From Mastigias papua (taxonomy: Eukaryota; Cnidaria; Scyphozoa; Rhizostomeae; Mastigiidae), in contig OZ025278.1 of the NCBI GenBank assembly GCA_964019165.1, forward strand, positions 10,243,528 through 10,307,527: a stretch of DNA of 64,000 nucleotides, read 5' to 3'. The notes below the pieces were generated by a model, which saw only the letters and a program-made list of their open reading frames with translations, was not told the DNA's origin and did no database searches. The position numbers and the translations under genes were made by a program. Shown piece after piece: positions 10,806 to 28,739 of the stretch (position 1 is its first letter; every line of letters begins with the position of its first letter).

Positions 10806-12334
10806 GTAAGAATGTAGAAGTACTACTTCTTCGGTCTTTTCAAATGACGATTTGTTTAACTGATGAGAACTAACTTGAAGTTATATTATTTGCTTTGATA
10901 TGACATAGCCCATTGGGTTCTATCTGTCAGTTTAACTTTGCTCATTACCTAATACCATAAACAGTACTGACTTAAGGCTCTCAGTGACTTTCAAAAATGG
11001 ATGTCCTTCATCAATATATAGAAAGTAGTTTCTCTAGTACTACTGTTTGATATCGCCATATAGTGTACGAAAGTAAGAGTGAGCTTTTTCAATTTAAGGT
11101 ACATTTGTTCGTTTGGAATGTCCAGAGCTAGTGAAGTTATGCATAAACAGGATAGGCTAGTTAGGTAGTTTTCGTGTTCTTCTGTCTTGATATAAATAGA
11201 TTCTTAGGTCAACTAAACAAGCTACTGAAATAATATTAGTTTTGCCGTTAGTATATTAAAATCAACCGTAAGTTTATGGCAATCGGTCTTTGCTGCGGAA
11301 CCGTTCGATAACATCTAGGCCTATGACTAACATGGAATCGGTTAGTAGCAGTATGTTTCAGGAATTTAAAGGAAAATGGGAAATGAAAGTGTGCAAAGAC
11401 AAATTTTCAGACTTATTGATTCAATATGACCCACCACTGTAGCTTTTCTTTGTTTTTAAATCAGCTAAAATTCATTTTCAAGCTTCAATATCGAAGAAAG
11501 GTTTTTATTTCCGTTTCCTAGTTATTAAGTCTTAGCAGTCTTACAGGAAGGACCATGGATTTCGTTCGTATTAATTGGCTGACAAAGTCATTCTTGAAAT
11601 TCCTCAATGCTGGAGCTTCTAAGGTAGCATCTGTGTAGAGTGAGAGCATTACTACACATTCTTTTCATAAGAAAATAGTTTATGAGAAAACAGTTCTATT
11701 GCTCAAAAATTTAAGAATGTTCAGCACTGAAGTTTTCAGGCATGAGAAAGTTGATCAGCTCATACACTGTTGAAATTCATGCAAGCTCATCATCTCTTTT
11801 ATTTGATTTGTATAGATTTCCAGTGATAATTTATATATATTTCAGTGTTAAGTTTTGTGATTTGTAGTGCCTGTCTCTCTTTGTAACACTGTAGTGTTAC
11901 ACACGCTCTCACTCACATTCTTGCTAGGAAAGTCTTAAGAAAGTTTAAATACTGAATTACTGACAAATCTACAAAAGTTTCAGTACTAGGCAAGAAATGG
12001 CAAAGAAAAGGAATGATAAGTTATATGGTACTCAGAATTGATGATATTGGGGTTTTGAGATGCTGTAGATGTAGTAAACATTTCGACTGTATTCATAGAA
12101 TTGTCTTGTTACTAATTCAACATATTTCCAGGTTAGCTATTTCTTTCTTATCTGTCTTGTTATAACATTATTATTTCTAAGACACTCAAATACAGTGCAG
12201 CAGAAGGACTTGGACTATAAAAAGGCATTTAGCTACATTTCTCGTATATTGTTGATAATTTCCTTTCCTTTTCCACTGATATCTTGGTGCAGGGTGTTTT
12301 TATGTACTAACCTTTGATTTGTTATCTACTATAG
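10806..12334 (+). other. Possible 5' UTR intron of the BAG gene
   Basis: A strong donor, CTGAG|GTAAGAATG, sits after 10805. The coding exon is preceded by a branch-point-like TACTAAC (12305-12311) and the acceptor ACTATAG ending at 12334. Together they suggest a non-coding first exon ending near 10805. No protein evidence bears on this. Confidence 0.35.
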
Positions 12335-12365
12335 GCACCTAGGCAAATGTGAATAACCACATGTG

Positions 12366-15300
12366 ATGTCATACCCCTACATACATTCAAACCAAAATCA
12401 CATTGCTGGCCCCTATGGTAGCCTTGTAGTTAGTCCAAACACAGCTTTGACACAATCTACCAGTGGCAACTCAATCCTACATCCAAATTTGCTTGAAAAT
12501 CAGCTGAACTGTAGTCCAATAGAAATCACCAATAATACTTATTTGCCCTCACAGTCAGCACAAATGAGTAACCCACACTTGCAGCAGTCATACATAAACA
12601 CTCAAGGTAATTATCAGATTGACCATGGCCCACAGCCATTTCCAAATCATTTGTCCAGTGAATACTCACAACAAGGCAGGTTCAATGGTAGAGGAAATTT
12701 CCTAGGTCCTCAGAATGCCCCTCAACAGTGGAGGGACTACCAAAGTCAACAGGTCCAACATCAGTATAACCAGCAAAGCCAACAAATTCAATCACATCAG
12801 CAAGGACAGCAATTTAGACAGACTGGGACTCAACAACAGCAGCAAAATAAACATGATCCTGAGACTATCCAGACACAGATTTCAATATCTTCAGGACAGT
12901 ATGCAAATCACCTCAGCACTGAGCAGTATCCACAACAAATTAATACCTCTCACCAGAATCAGCCGCAAATTCTGTCCCAAAGCCCATTACAACAGTTGCA
13001 ACAGCCTGCGCCACAACAACAAAATATGAGATATGCAAATCAAGTGAGTTCATCAGATGCTAGTCCTTGGCAATCACCTTATCAGTTTACAACATCTCAA
13101 GCATCATCTCAGAACCAATGGGAGCGGTTTGATTATGCAATACAGAATGATCAGAATCACCATTTTTATGGTCAGCAAAGGATCCCATCAAACGAAACAA
13201 ATCCGGCCAGGAATGGTCGAGATTATCAAATTCCATCAAATTCATTTGTTTTGAGAAATCAGCAGAGAGAACAATATCCACATGTCCAGGCTATCACACA
13301 CAATAATGAGATTTCAAGTTTTAAGAGGCAGGCTTCAATTAGCAGTGATAGTACACCACAAGGCATATACACAAATTCATTCAGTAATCCTAATGGAAGT
13401 AACCTTCATGTAAATGCCTCTTCAGAGAGGAAAGCAGCATTAGAGCTAAGTCATAATGATCTCTCTGCACAGCAGCATATGGTGGCAAATGAGATATCAT
13501 CACACCCAGGGCTGGAAAGACAGCTCTCAGGACAGAACTACCAACCAGCAAATGAAGGAAGAATTAGTCAGTTACATGTAGCTACAGATGGAAGTTTCAG
13601 TCCAGGAAGGCAATATGGGCATCAAAATAGTAATGATATGAACATGTCAGCAACACAGTCTCAGTCTGAAAAACAATTTCACTTCAAAAACCAGCCTCAG
13701 CCCCCAGTTCGCATGCCAGTTGCTCAAATTCGACCACCAGCACCATTGCAGCCTCATTTTCATAGCCAGCCTCGGATCCAAGATTTCCCACAGCATCACA
13801 ATGCCCAACCAAACTCCCAGCTCCAACTTCAAAGTCAGCCACAATCCCAAATTGGGCCTCACCCTCAGAACTGGTCTCAGTTTCAAGAGGAGACTCAGGA
13901 ACGTATTAGACCTCAAACGAGTGTCAACGGAATGGTAATTACTTCTATTAATATGTCAAATCAATCATCAACACCATTTTATCAAACTGCAGGCCCGGCC
14001 CCACAAAACTCAAGGCAAGCATTGCAATTGGGTCATTCTTCCATTGCTTTTGCAAATCATTTCGAATCTGGTAGTAGGCCTAGTCATGCTACAAATGCAC
14101 AAACTGGCATTTCTACTGGTGGAGGTCAAGGAATCCCGTATACTGTCAGTGCACCGCTACCATCTCAGCAAGTGAACTTCAACGGACCCAGTACCATGGG
14201 TGGCTACATGTCAGCTCCTTCAACACCTGATGTTCAAACCAGTATCCCCTTGGCATCAGATGCCTCTGCAAGAATTTCAAATGTAGCAAAATATTCTTCA
14301 CCTGTTAGTCAAGGTATTCCGTTTCAAGCACATTCTATGAATTCGCAGGAAATTCACCCGAATATTCCACAGTCGCAGAACAGATCATTTGTCCCAGCAA
14401 GCGGGATACCAAACCAGCACAACCTTGTTAGCCATATGCAAGGCCTTAGTTTACAAAACCGAAGAGAATCGGGTGAAATAAATGGGGTCGTAGGACCAGC
14501 AGCGGAATACAGAAATGAAGCTCACTTTGTTAATAGGCCTACGTTTGCAAACTCTGCTAATATGATTGCTTCGGATGCTGGATGCAGACAGCGCTTTGCC
14601 ATCGACAGAGACACAAAGAATCCGTTTGTTCCACAATCGCCAAACACAGGTGCTTCGGGACACCGATTAGGTCCAAACAATGAAGTTGTAAGATTTCCTG
14701 CTCCGAATGCTACCAACAATCCAATCCCAAGATTGCATGGTGTTGAACGATCATTAGGAGGCATAGATCCACAAACAGCACACAGATTCATGCATGAGCC
14801 TCCGACATATGCAAGACCTTCAATCGCTGGTCAATCGGCAGCCATGAATTCTCAAAATAACCAGGGGCTGGAAATGAAATCATTGCAACCGGCTTCAATG
14901 CACAGCGCTTATCCACAGCCGTTTGGTAACCGGGTAGTTACAAGCGGGCACTCAGTGGTTTCCAGTGGACACCCTATTGTTATAATGCCGGGATACGCCT
15001 CAAATAACATACCTCCTAACCGTGGACAAAGGCAATCTAATTTTGAAGCAAGAACTGAGTCAATATTGCAACACATAAGTGACAAACAAGGACCGATGTA
15101 TGATAAACTTAAGAAAGTTCTCACTGATGTTTTTGTAATTCAAGATGAAGTTTCAGCTTTCAAAGGAAGGAGAGGTATCTCTTTTAACTTATGTGCGATT
15201 TAATTCTTTTACAATTATTACTTATTACTCTTTTGATTATTCAAAACGTTTAGTAAAATGATTTTAAAAATCCGTATCATTGATATGTCATCTGTAACGT

Positions 15301-15766
15301 CATTCATTTGCCTTCCACTAGAACCAGCATAACCTCTTCCTCCTGTTTATAATACTGTTTCATTTTACCGCATGCTTTCAAATCCCACAGTATTGTATTA
15401 AGTTCATTCTCTATTTTCTAGATGCTAAAGGAAATGTATTTGTAATAAATATGTCATATGAACGACCGCACTGAAATTCGCAATTCTACACAGCACATCA
15501 TTCTTCACCACACTTTATCTGTCATGTAGCCACTTTCCTGCAGACACCCCTTTACACTTCTTTTTTGCTTGAAATCGTGATGTGTTTCGTCTTTCCTCTT
15601 AGGAGATCAAAGTTATATATTCATTGAAGAGATGCTAACGAGACAGTTATTAGCACTTGATACCGTTCATGCAGAAGGAAACGAGGAATTAAGATTAACA
15701 AGGAGATCAATTGTAAAGCAGGTTCAGGGACTCTTATCTTCTCTAGAAATGAAAGCAAAGACGTGA
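12366..15766 (+). CDS. BAG-domain Hsp70 cochaperone with long Gln-rich N-terminus
   Basis: Two exons, 12366-15174 and 15603-15766, join at phase 1 (GGAGAG|GTATCT; CTCTTAG|GAGATC) to give 990 residues. The start is the ATG at 12366; the frame's GTG three bases earlier is not used. Residues about 1-890 are low-complexity and rich in Gln, Asn, Ser and Pro, and probably disordered. The last 95 or so residues form a BAG domain. The second exon has the typical core with ...YIFIEEMLTRQLLALD... followed by conserved Arg and Gln positions of the last helix. BAG domains bind the Hsp70 ATPase domain and act as nucleotide-exchange factors. The family arrangement (C-terminal BAG, long disordered N-terminus) resembles BAG3/BAG4, but I see no WW domain. 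Without splicing, the frame ends six codons into the intron and loses most of the BAG domain. Confidence 0.88.
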
Positions 15767-16479
15767 TCTTAGTTTCGTAATCCTTATAGTGATTTATGGG
15801 GTTTTAGAAATTTTGTTTAATTGCCCTGTCTAGTAATTTTTGGTGGAATTGCCGTTTTTAGGCATTTGCTAGAGATGAGCCATGATTAGAGTGAATTTTG
15901 CTGTTTCAAGGTTTAGCACATGATTTATTCACATATCCTTGTCGTAGGTGATGATTTCTCTCGCATCCAGTGAATTGCCTGTATTAGATAAACATATGCA
16001 CAGAATAACAGCTATTAGGGTCAATAGATACTCTAGTATATTTCTTACAATGATTCATCGATGTTTTATGCCTGTAGGCCTATGGTTTCGTCAAGCAATA
16101 TGTTGAATATTTGATTCCATCTGCGCAGGGACATATTAGAGATTTGTTGGAATTTTATTTTGTTCCGTCGTTTTGCTAATTTAAAACACAAGACAATGGC
16201 GCATGGCGACATATCTTTTTCATATCTACAATTTTGTCATTTCCGTATGATATACCGAATTGCAATCTTCTTTGTATAGAGTATTTAATTTTGACGTCTG
16301 ATTCTCTTTATTTTGGAATACGGAACGAATGGGTTGAGGTTTGGAGTATTTGCAGGATGAATATTAGGACCGTTCCTAGAGATTTTCTTTGGGGTGGGGT
16401 TTTCAAAACCTGCAATTGCCGTCAGAATGGGCGTGGATTCCACGACTGAAGAATAATTTGTCAGCAGATCGTGTGTATC

Positions 16480-16485
16480 AATAAA
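16480..16485 (+). terminator. Polyadenylation signal AATAAA, BAG gene
   Basis: AATAAA lies about 710 bases after the BAG stop codon, in plus orientation, with no closer strong signal noted. It would define a 3' UTR of about 0.7 kb. Confidence 0.4.
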
Positions 16486-18292
16486 TGTAACGAATTCATG
16501 ACATGTCTATTTCGCCATGGACTTAATTCTTCTTCTTAGGTACCTAGAATACAAAACCTTAAAGCAATTTGCCACCGATAAAAGCAGTAAATTGTGGTTG
16601 TTTATTGACACATTTTTGTCTGTAGGGGGATGTGACACCCTCCCACCCCACTATTAAGAACAGACCTGAAGAATATCATCAATATTATACATGCACTACT
16701 TTAAGTGTTATACGCCTATTAGTGTATTTTGGGTACTTAAAGTATTTTCTCTTTACACACTTTTAAATATATTCAGTGGAATATCCACAAAGACAAACCT
16801 TCGTTTGCATATCTTTCTTTACAGAGTGGAAAATTGTCCTAAACACCACTTTTATTTACCTTGAATTTATGAAAATGGACTAGTATGTAATTACGGGGTT
16901 CGTGTATTCGGTGCTCTGTACCAGGTTACCCAGACTGCAAAAGCATCGATGCTTGTAGATTAATAGATTTAGTGTATCCGTTTTGATAGATTTTGAGTGT
17001 TCTTGTAGAAAGCATTTACATTTGTATTGGAATGATATCGACTGTTACACTATTAATTAACTTCCGCCTGTTGTGAACAGTATCCATCGCTTTCTGCTGA
17101 AGCATGTCAACGAATGATAATATTCATTTTGCAAACATGTTTTCAAGAACAAGAGGAACCTTAACTTCACTACTTAGGCCTGCCCTATGAGAACGACAAA
17201 AGACAGTGCTATGAAGCAATTCCATTGTCAGTGCAATTCCACTGCGCTAGGGGAATGAGAGGGACCCCCCATGTCTTATCCAGGGTTAAGTTTCTAATTC
17301 GTTCAAATTCGAGGACAAAATATTCGGGGGACTTCCAGCCAATTTCAATTCTTTGTTTTTCATATTATTCATTATCCCCATTTTGTCTCATTTGTCATTG
17401 TACGCCAATGCATTGAATGGCTGGTGTCTCGATTGGTGTGGCCCTTAGAAGCAATGATACCATGGAGCGGCTGGCTCAGGGGGCTCAGCTCCTTTTAGAA
17501 AACGAAGAGAGCCTAGGGGGCTCAGTCCCCTTTCCAATGGGTGCCTGCTAGCTTAGTGAATTTCTAGCTTGATAGTACGAGGAAATCCTTTACTGCGGTT
17601 TTGTACCAATTAAATACCTTAATTCATGAATTGTTGGCGCTAGTTTGCTTTGGCGCATCTTTTGGTTGCGCATTCAATTTTTGCGCACCTGGATTTCGCG
17701 TACATTTGACTTTCGCACGCCATGAGGGGGGAGGGGCGAAATATAATATAGGACGCTTCTTACGCAACTCTACAAATATTTTTCACATTTCTCATAAACT
17801 TTTAAAACTGTTTACGGAAGCGGATCATTTTCTATGCCTGTTTGCCGTTCATAAGCTTTATCGATTCTGGATTTACACCACCAGACGTAACAGTTTCAGC
17901 GTGACTTAGCATATGATCGTAAAAGGAGACTACGCAATAAGCGTGCATAGGTTCAACAACAATTATGCGAGTATCAACTTTAACTTCGTGGTTTTGTTTC
18001 CCTTCTTTCACCTCCTTTTCAATTTGGGAAGAATACCAGGATTGGGCTTTCTTTCGAAGAGGAAACTTGCAACTTTGATTTGGAGATCTATCAAGAGGTT
18101 GGAATGCATTTGTCATATTGTTTGGTATAGGAGACATCTTTCTGTTGCACTCAGTGGCTGCCTTTAATACAGCTTCAGTCCACTGGCCTTAGAAGATCTA
18201 TGCGATCAAAAGCCATGGTTGATCTTTTGGGAGGGAAAGTTTTTCTGTAGTCTTTTGAATATAGGGAATAAGGATTTTCTTGATTCATTTAA
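16486..18292. other. Gene-free interval after the BAG gene
   Basis: Only short frames without similarity. A stretch near 17630-17720 is rich in GCGCA/TTTGCGC words, as is 18990-19120, which suggests fragments of another repeat family. I see no gene. Confidence 0.4.
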
Positions 18293-18664
18293 TACACACT
18301 CTTTTACAAGAACAACCTTTATAAGAAACATCAGGCTGAGATTTGCCCAAAAAATAAGAACAACATAAGAAAAAAAGCAGGCTGAAATTCAACAAAATTT
18401 CAAAAATTAAAACAGACGGAAAACGGATAAAAATTAAAATAAACATTAAGACGGTTTCTCCAACACAAACAGTTGCAGTAACACACCCAGATTGATGTTG
18501 ATATTACTATACTGAGCAATTGCTGACTGGACACTATGCACTGGAAATTGCAATGCAGAAATAAGAAACAAGATAAGAAAATCCTGAGGCTGACATCATA
18601 TGAAAAAATAAGAAACACCAGGCTGAAAACTGGAGCCAAATGGTCTTATAAATAAAAGCGTGTA
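18293..18664. mobile_element. Inverted-repeat element (AAGAAAATC family), copy 4, diverged
   Basis: The start TACACACTCTTTTACAAG and the end TTATAAATAAAAGCGTGTA match the termini of the 348-bp family. The interior carries repeated 'AAGAAA...CAGGCTGA' words. It is more diverged than the other copies. Confidence 0.5.
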
Positions 18665-19180
18665 CTGGTTCCTAAATTTTGCCAGTGAGTTTGGGTTTGA
18701 ATTAAATGAAATTCAGGTGGAAAAGGGTAGTTCGGGTGGCTAAGATGCGTCTTTCCTTGGTATATAAGCTGCATAGGTACGAAATTCCCACTATGCGCAT
18801 CCAAAATGTTCCAGTAATCTACTTATATTCTGTTGTGCTAGCTATGGGAACACATTGGCTCTCTTTTCCTTCTATAGTGTACGGCTGATAAGGCACACAT
18901 GGAAGGGGAGTTTGGTCTATGTTTACTATCAACTCTTTGTGTATGTTAGACCATGGTTGAACCACCTCATAAGATCATCTATCTAATTTCACGCACCTTC
19001 TGAAAGCAACTATTTCGCGCACATTAAATCTTGGCGCAGCAATATGCGTGAAAATTAAGTATTTTCGTACGAACACTTGTTCGCAAAGCAGCTCTGCGCG
19101 AAAATTAAATGTGTGCGAAATTTTCATGAATTAAAGTAAAACTTCTGCATAATCTTCAATCTATTTTAGATAGATACAAG

Positions 19181-19316
19181 GTTGTGCAGGAACTATACCT
19201 TCCCAAGATTCAATTCTAAACTGTTCAACTGTAATTACGCACATTTGAACAGTTTAGAATGAAATCTTGGGTGTGTTCATGGTATGATCCATGTAATGGC
19301 CTGCACAACAACCCCC
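19181..19316. repeat. Nested inverted repeat (foldback element)
   Basis: The inner arms CCCAAGATTCAATTCTAAAC (from 19202) and its near-complement ending AATCTTGGG (19270 region) flank a loop of about 15 bases. An outer pair, GGTTGTGCAGG and CCTGCACAACAACC, encloses them. A single strand could fold into a long hairpin. It is probably a foldback miniature element, not a gene. Confidence 0.6.
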
Positions 19317-19339
19317 TTTGTTAACTTTGCAGGCGGCAT

Positions 19340-19690
19340 CTCTGCTTAGGGACTTGTCATTATTAACGCCCTGGGCCAGGGCGGAAGGAAAAGCGAAATT
19401 CCTCTTGAAAAAGTCGTAACCCATCTAGGTTTCGAGTGAACTTTTCATACCCAATCAAACACTGTACCAAAAGTGTCAAACTTTGTAGTTTGTACGAAAT
19501 AAATTTTATTCTATATACTACGTTTGTTCTCTACTATCATGCATTTCTAAGCAGCTATAGAAAATTGATACCTCAAGAGTGATTATAAGTTTGGTTTCAT
19601 GATCCAACATTTTGACCTAAAGAGTTTGCATAGCCCATCGCAGCCTCTTCCGTCCCGGTCCCAGACATTAGGTCATGGCCACTAGAACCC
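19340..19690. mobile_element. Diverged relative of the GGGGTCAG inverted-repeat element
   Basis: It shares with the element at 112-793 the order 'actttgtcattattaacgc...gggcgga', internal 'cataccc' units, and a right end containing cccggtcccagacatta. Its ends are degraded, so the boundaries are approximate. Confidence 0.35.
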
Positions 19691-21337
19691 CCCCTATCCC
19701 CCATTCTGTAGTAGCTGGTACCGCCCCTGTCCACAGTACTAGTTTATCCTACCCCATTTTTACAGATAGATTGATCTCCTTATCAAGTAACACCGTTTCA
19801 TTTTGAGCTCCTTTGACAATTGCGAATCGTGTCCCCACCCTGGTCTGGCCGCACCTCACACCTTTTCTTTAGAATTCTTGTGGGAATACCTTTACGCGAC
19901 TTTACCATTGTATTGTTCTGCGTCGTTAAAATGTTTGAATTCGTTAGTGTGGTCTTTGTTGCGATGCCTTGTTAAGATACACTCTCACACACATAATATG
20001 ATTCGCTTTGCTGGTTCACGAAGCATTCGACGGTCAGTCATTTTTAAAGCTGACACAAAACCTCATATCAACATCTCTAGAATGAGGTTGTTTTGCCGTG
20101 TTTGCCAAGAATCCTAGCACTTGAGTGATGTTTATCCAGTTTCTACAGACACTTGTACACAGAACTGCTTGTACCGCGCGTGGTTCATAATCCTTTTCAA
20201 GACTTACCCACGATTCAAGTCCTGTTCGCTACGGATATCAAGTATGTTGGTTGTTTTCGATAATAATGCGGTTACATTTGTAATTAAGTATAACGGTAGG
20301 CAGGACAAGGGCAGCACAGGGAACTGAAAGAAAGAACTTCAAAACTGGCTTAATAATTTCTAAATTGTCCTGGTAAAAGAGAGATTTGGCATTGCACGCT
20401 TTTTGTTCTATAAGGGACCTAGCTAAGCGTCTAGTTTCAAAAGTCTCTTATTTTTGGACCTCCAATGATTAAATTGAAATACTAATAGTTCCTTAGTTTT
20501 CACTGCACATGTGATGCCACAACAACGGTATAGAGAAAAGTAAACCATTGAAAGTCTGAATTTTGGCTATAACTGAAGACTAGAATCACAAAGCAGGTTA
20601 ATGAAACACTTGACACAAGCATAACACACGATCTATGCGGGGTTTTTTGCTTATTACCTAATTGATAAAAGCTGCAAAATAAATTGCTTTTAGCTTTAGT
20701 TCCCGAATGGACTAAGGCTGCTTTTATTTTGAAGTTGTTTTTATTCACTAAGACAACAAGCGCAATACATATGCTTTGTAGAACTGAGTGCAGATTTATG
20801 GCAGAGCCCTCCAATATTTTCTGTTTCTCATGTAGCCCCAAAGACAAATCAATTGCCCACCCAAGCATGTAAACAATGATAAAAGCACTTCATAATATCG
20901 ATGATTTCGTGATCTTTTTTGCAATTTATAAACTAAGACTGCTGGTGCTATTCCATCTCTCTTACTTGATCTATTCATGGCTGTTAAAAGGACATGAGAA
21001 GGAACCAAAATTTTACATGTCCCTGCAAATACCATGTTTTGGAATTTTTTCATGGAGGATAATTCACTTATGATGCCTTTATCAGACAGGAGGCCTTGTT
21101 AGGGACGTCAGAGAGGGGAGCGCTGAGGGGGAGTGCCCACCCTGCTCTTTTCTAATGAGGCATGGGAGGTCAGAAGTGCCTTTCTTTGACGAAAGTAGTG
21201 AAATGACAACAAAAACTTCCCCAGAATTAAAGAAAGAACCACAATCTTCCGGATCGCTTCGCTCGCTCATTTGTAATCTTCAGTGCCTTTTCGTTTCTGA
21301 TGACCATTCCCCTTTACCCTACTATTGCCTGCTTCAA
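19691..21337. other. Gene-free interval
   Basis: Short frames only (longest about 122 codons), none with recognisable domains. No RNA gene seen. Confidence 0.4.
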
Positions 21338-21371
<34 letters not shown>

Positions 21372-22055
21372 TTCATTGCTAAATCATTTTCTTCTATACA
21401 GCATTGCCTCGTATATGCTGATCTCCCTTTTTTCCCATCACCTTCTCTTATCACTGGTAATTCTCTTCGGCCCGATCTTGCCTTGATTGCTCCAGATAAT
21501 TCTCTTTATGTCTTAGAATTAACGGTTGGATTTGAAACAAACATAGAAATTAATAGTAATCGCAAAGCTACTAAATATAGGCCTCTTTTGCTCGACCTAA
21601 AACCACGATATCGTGAGATCAACTTCGTAAATATTTCTATGGGCGCTCTTGGCATTCTTGAGTCTTCATCTGATTCCTTGTTACAAATGATGAAAGAGTT
21701 AGGCATCGACAATAGTACACAAAAAGTAATCATTAAAAAGATCATGAACATTGCAGTGAGGTGCGCGTACTATGTATTTTGCAGAAGAAACAAGGCGTGG
21801 ACAAACCCCGAACTATTAAACTTTTAATTTTGTCTTGTTTTTGCCGTCTTCTATTTTTTTAACCTTACTTCTTTCGTCTTTCTCTTCAGTATTTATTCGT
21901 TCTGTTATTGTATGTTACTTTAATATTATTGTTCTATTTTTTTTATGCAGACATGCCAATTATACATTGCCTGTTAATTAGTGAGATGTATAGTTGTAAC
22001 TTTTAAATTTTTGATGAATGAAATGAAGTTTTAAATAAATTGTTATTATTTTAAT
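21338..22055 (+). mobile_element. 5'-truncated non-LTR retrotransposon 3' end, copy 1
   Basis: From about 21390 to the stop at 21827 the frame encodes the end of a retrotransposon polyprotein. It contains RPD, then a LELTVGFE stretch about 12 residues later, which fits the PD-(D/E)xK core of the restriction-endonuclease-like domain of R2-type elements, followed by MGALGILE, YYVFCRRN and W-NPE. A 3' UTR and a short (TTA) tail follow to about 22055. An (ATT)n run at 21338-21371 precedes it and may be the tail of a still earlier insertion. No reverse transcriptase core is present. Confidence 0.7.
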
Positions 22056-22426
22056 CTATCATTGAGTACACTTGGAATCATGGGTAAATCCTCTGAATCA
22101 CTACTTTTAATGTTCGACGACCTCAAATTAGAGAAAACTGCCCAAAAATATGTCATGAAGAAAGTAATGAACATTGCCATTAGGTGTAGCTACTATATTT
22201 TTTGCCGTCGTAACACACCTTGGACCAACCCTGACTTGGTGGACTTTTGATCTATTTCATATCTACACTAGTTCTTTCTTTTCCTGGTACATTGCGCTTT
22301 TTTTTTGGTTAGATACTTATGGTATAATGTTAGAGTTGCAGATAGCCAATTGTACGCTACCTTACAGAGAGGTGTATGATTGTAACGTAGTAAAAAATAT
22401 TGAATTAAATGAAGTTTGACAAAAAA

Positions 22427-22473
<47 letters not shown>
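22056..22473 (+). mobile_element. 5'-truncated non-LTR retrotransposon 3' end, copy 2, in tandem
   Basis: It begins directly after the tail of the first copy. About 62 codons repeat the first copy's C-terminus (YYIFCRRN, W-NPDL) and stop at 22250. The 3' UTR ends in (TTA)n at 22430-22472. It belongs to the same family as copy 1 but has diverged, so this is not a recent local duplication. Confidence 0.7.
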
Positions 22474-22474
<1 letters not shown>

Positions 22475-23598
22475 TTTGTAATTACGCATGTCCACTGTCG
22501 TGTGCTTTCATCGTTTCAGCTTACGCAATCATGTGCACTTACTATACCATTTGCATTCGATACGAATTTGATACGCGGATAAAACAACAAGGCAAGAAAA
22601 ACAACAATGAATAACTATGAGAAATCAGCAATACAAGATACATTTATTTGCTATAAATACACTTGTAGCATGCATCTTTACAATCTTCAAATAGCATTCG
22701 TTCATGGATGAAATCACAGCTCATGATAGGATGCTCTTTTCGTTAACACTTCTGCTGGTCTGATTGCTAAGTCTTAAGATTTGATAACCAAACTTTAAGG
22801 TGAGTGCGAAGACTGCTCATGGGCAGAGGCATATTTGTACTGGGGAATGTCCAAAACGTTTGCGAGAAATTTTCCATCGCATTTTAAGGTATAACTCCAA
22901 TTCAATTTAGTGAAAGTCTACCAGAAACGGTTCCACTGGGGGGGGGGCATGTCCCAGCCAGTTATCTCCTGGATCAATTAGTAATTCGCCCATATTCTAG
23001 TAGATAAGATTTGAGGATTTGGGGAAATTTCTAGCAAGATATAATTCATTTTTGTCACATCACTGAAGTTTGCATAGCTTTATGTAAGCCTTTAGTTGTA
23101 CATCGTTACAGCGCAATGTATTAAAAGGCATTAATCAAAAGGGTGTGGTCCGTTAAAATCCCCCCGTCTATGATGGTTGCCACCGTCCCTGAAATTAACA
23201 CGTAAGATTCTTTGGAAGATTCCTATCTGAATAGCGCATTCGTTATTTATGTCATCTATGTTATGTCAACGAGATGAAACGGTATTTATGATCTCAAGAT
23301 TATTAATTATTTTAACTGTAAATAAAGCTCTTAAAATACGAATAAATTCGAGATAAAGACTATTTATCACCAATTATTTAATCAAATTTGCTCTTTGTAT
23401 CGAAAAATTGGTGGTGGTCCACATCCACGCCTTCCACTAGTTACGCCTTGGCTCTTGGGGTGATCTTTTATGCACATGATCTTGTGAATTGCATAGATCA
23501 CCTTACATCTTTAGCTCTCAATCAGCTCCATAATATACTATTCTCATATTTTTAGTTGCAATCATCAAAGTTCTCTAGATATGCTCTGTTTCTGATAC
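22474..23598. other. Interval 3' of the class C GPCR
   Basis: No long frame. It may hold the receptor's 3' UTR or a further small exon. A G-tract (22938-22946) beside 'catgtccc' looks like a repeat fragment. Confidence 0.35.
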
Positions 23599-28739
<5,141 letters not shown>

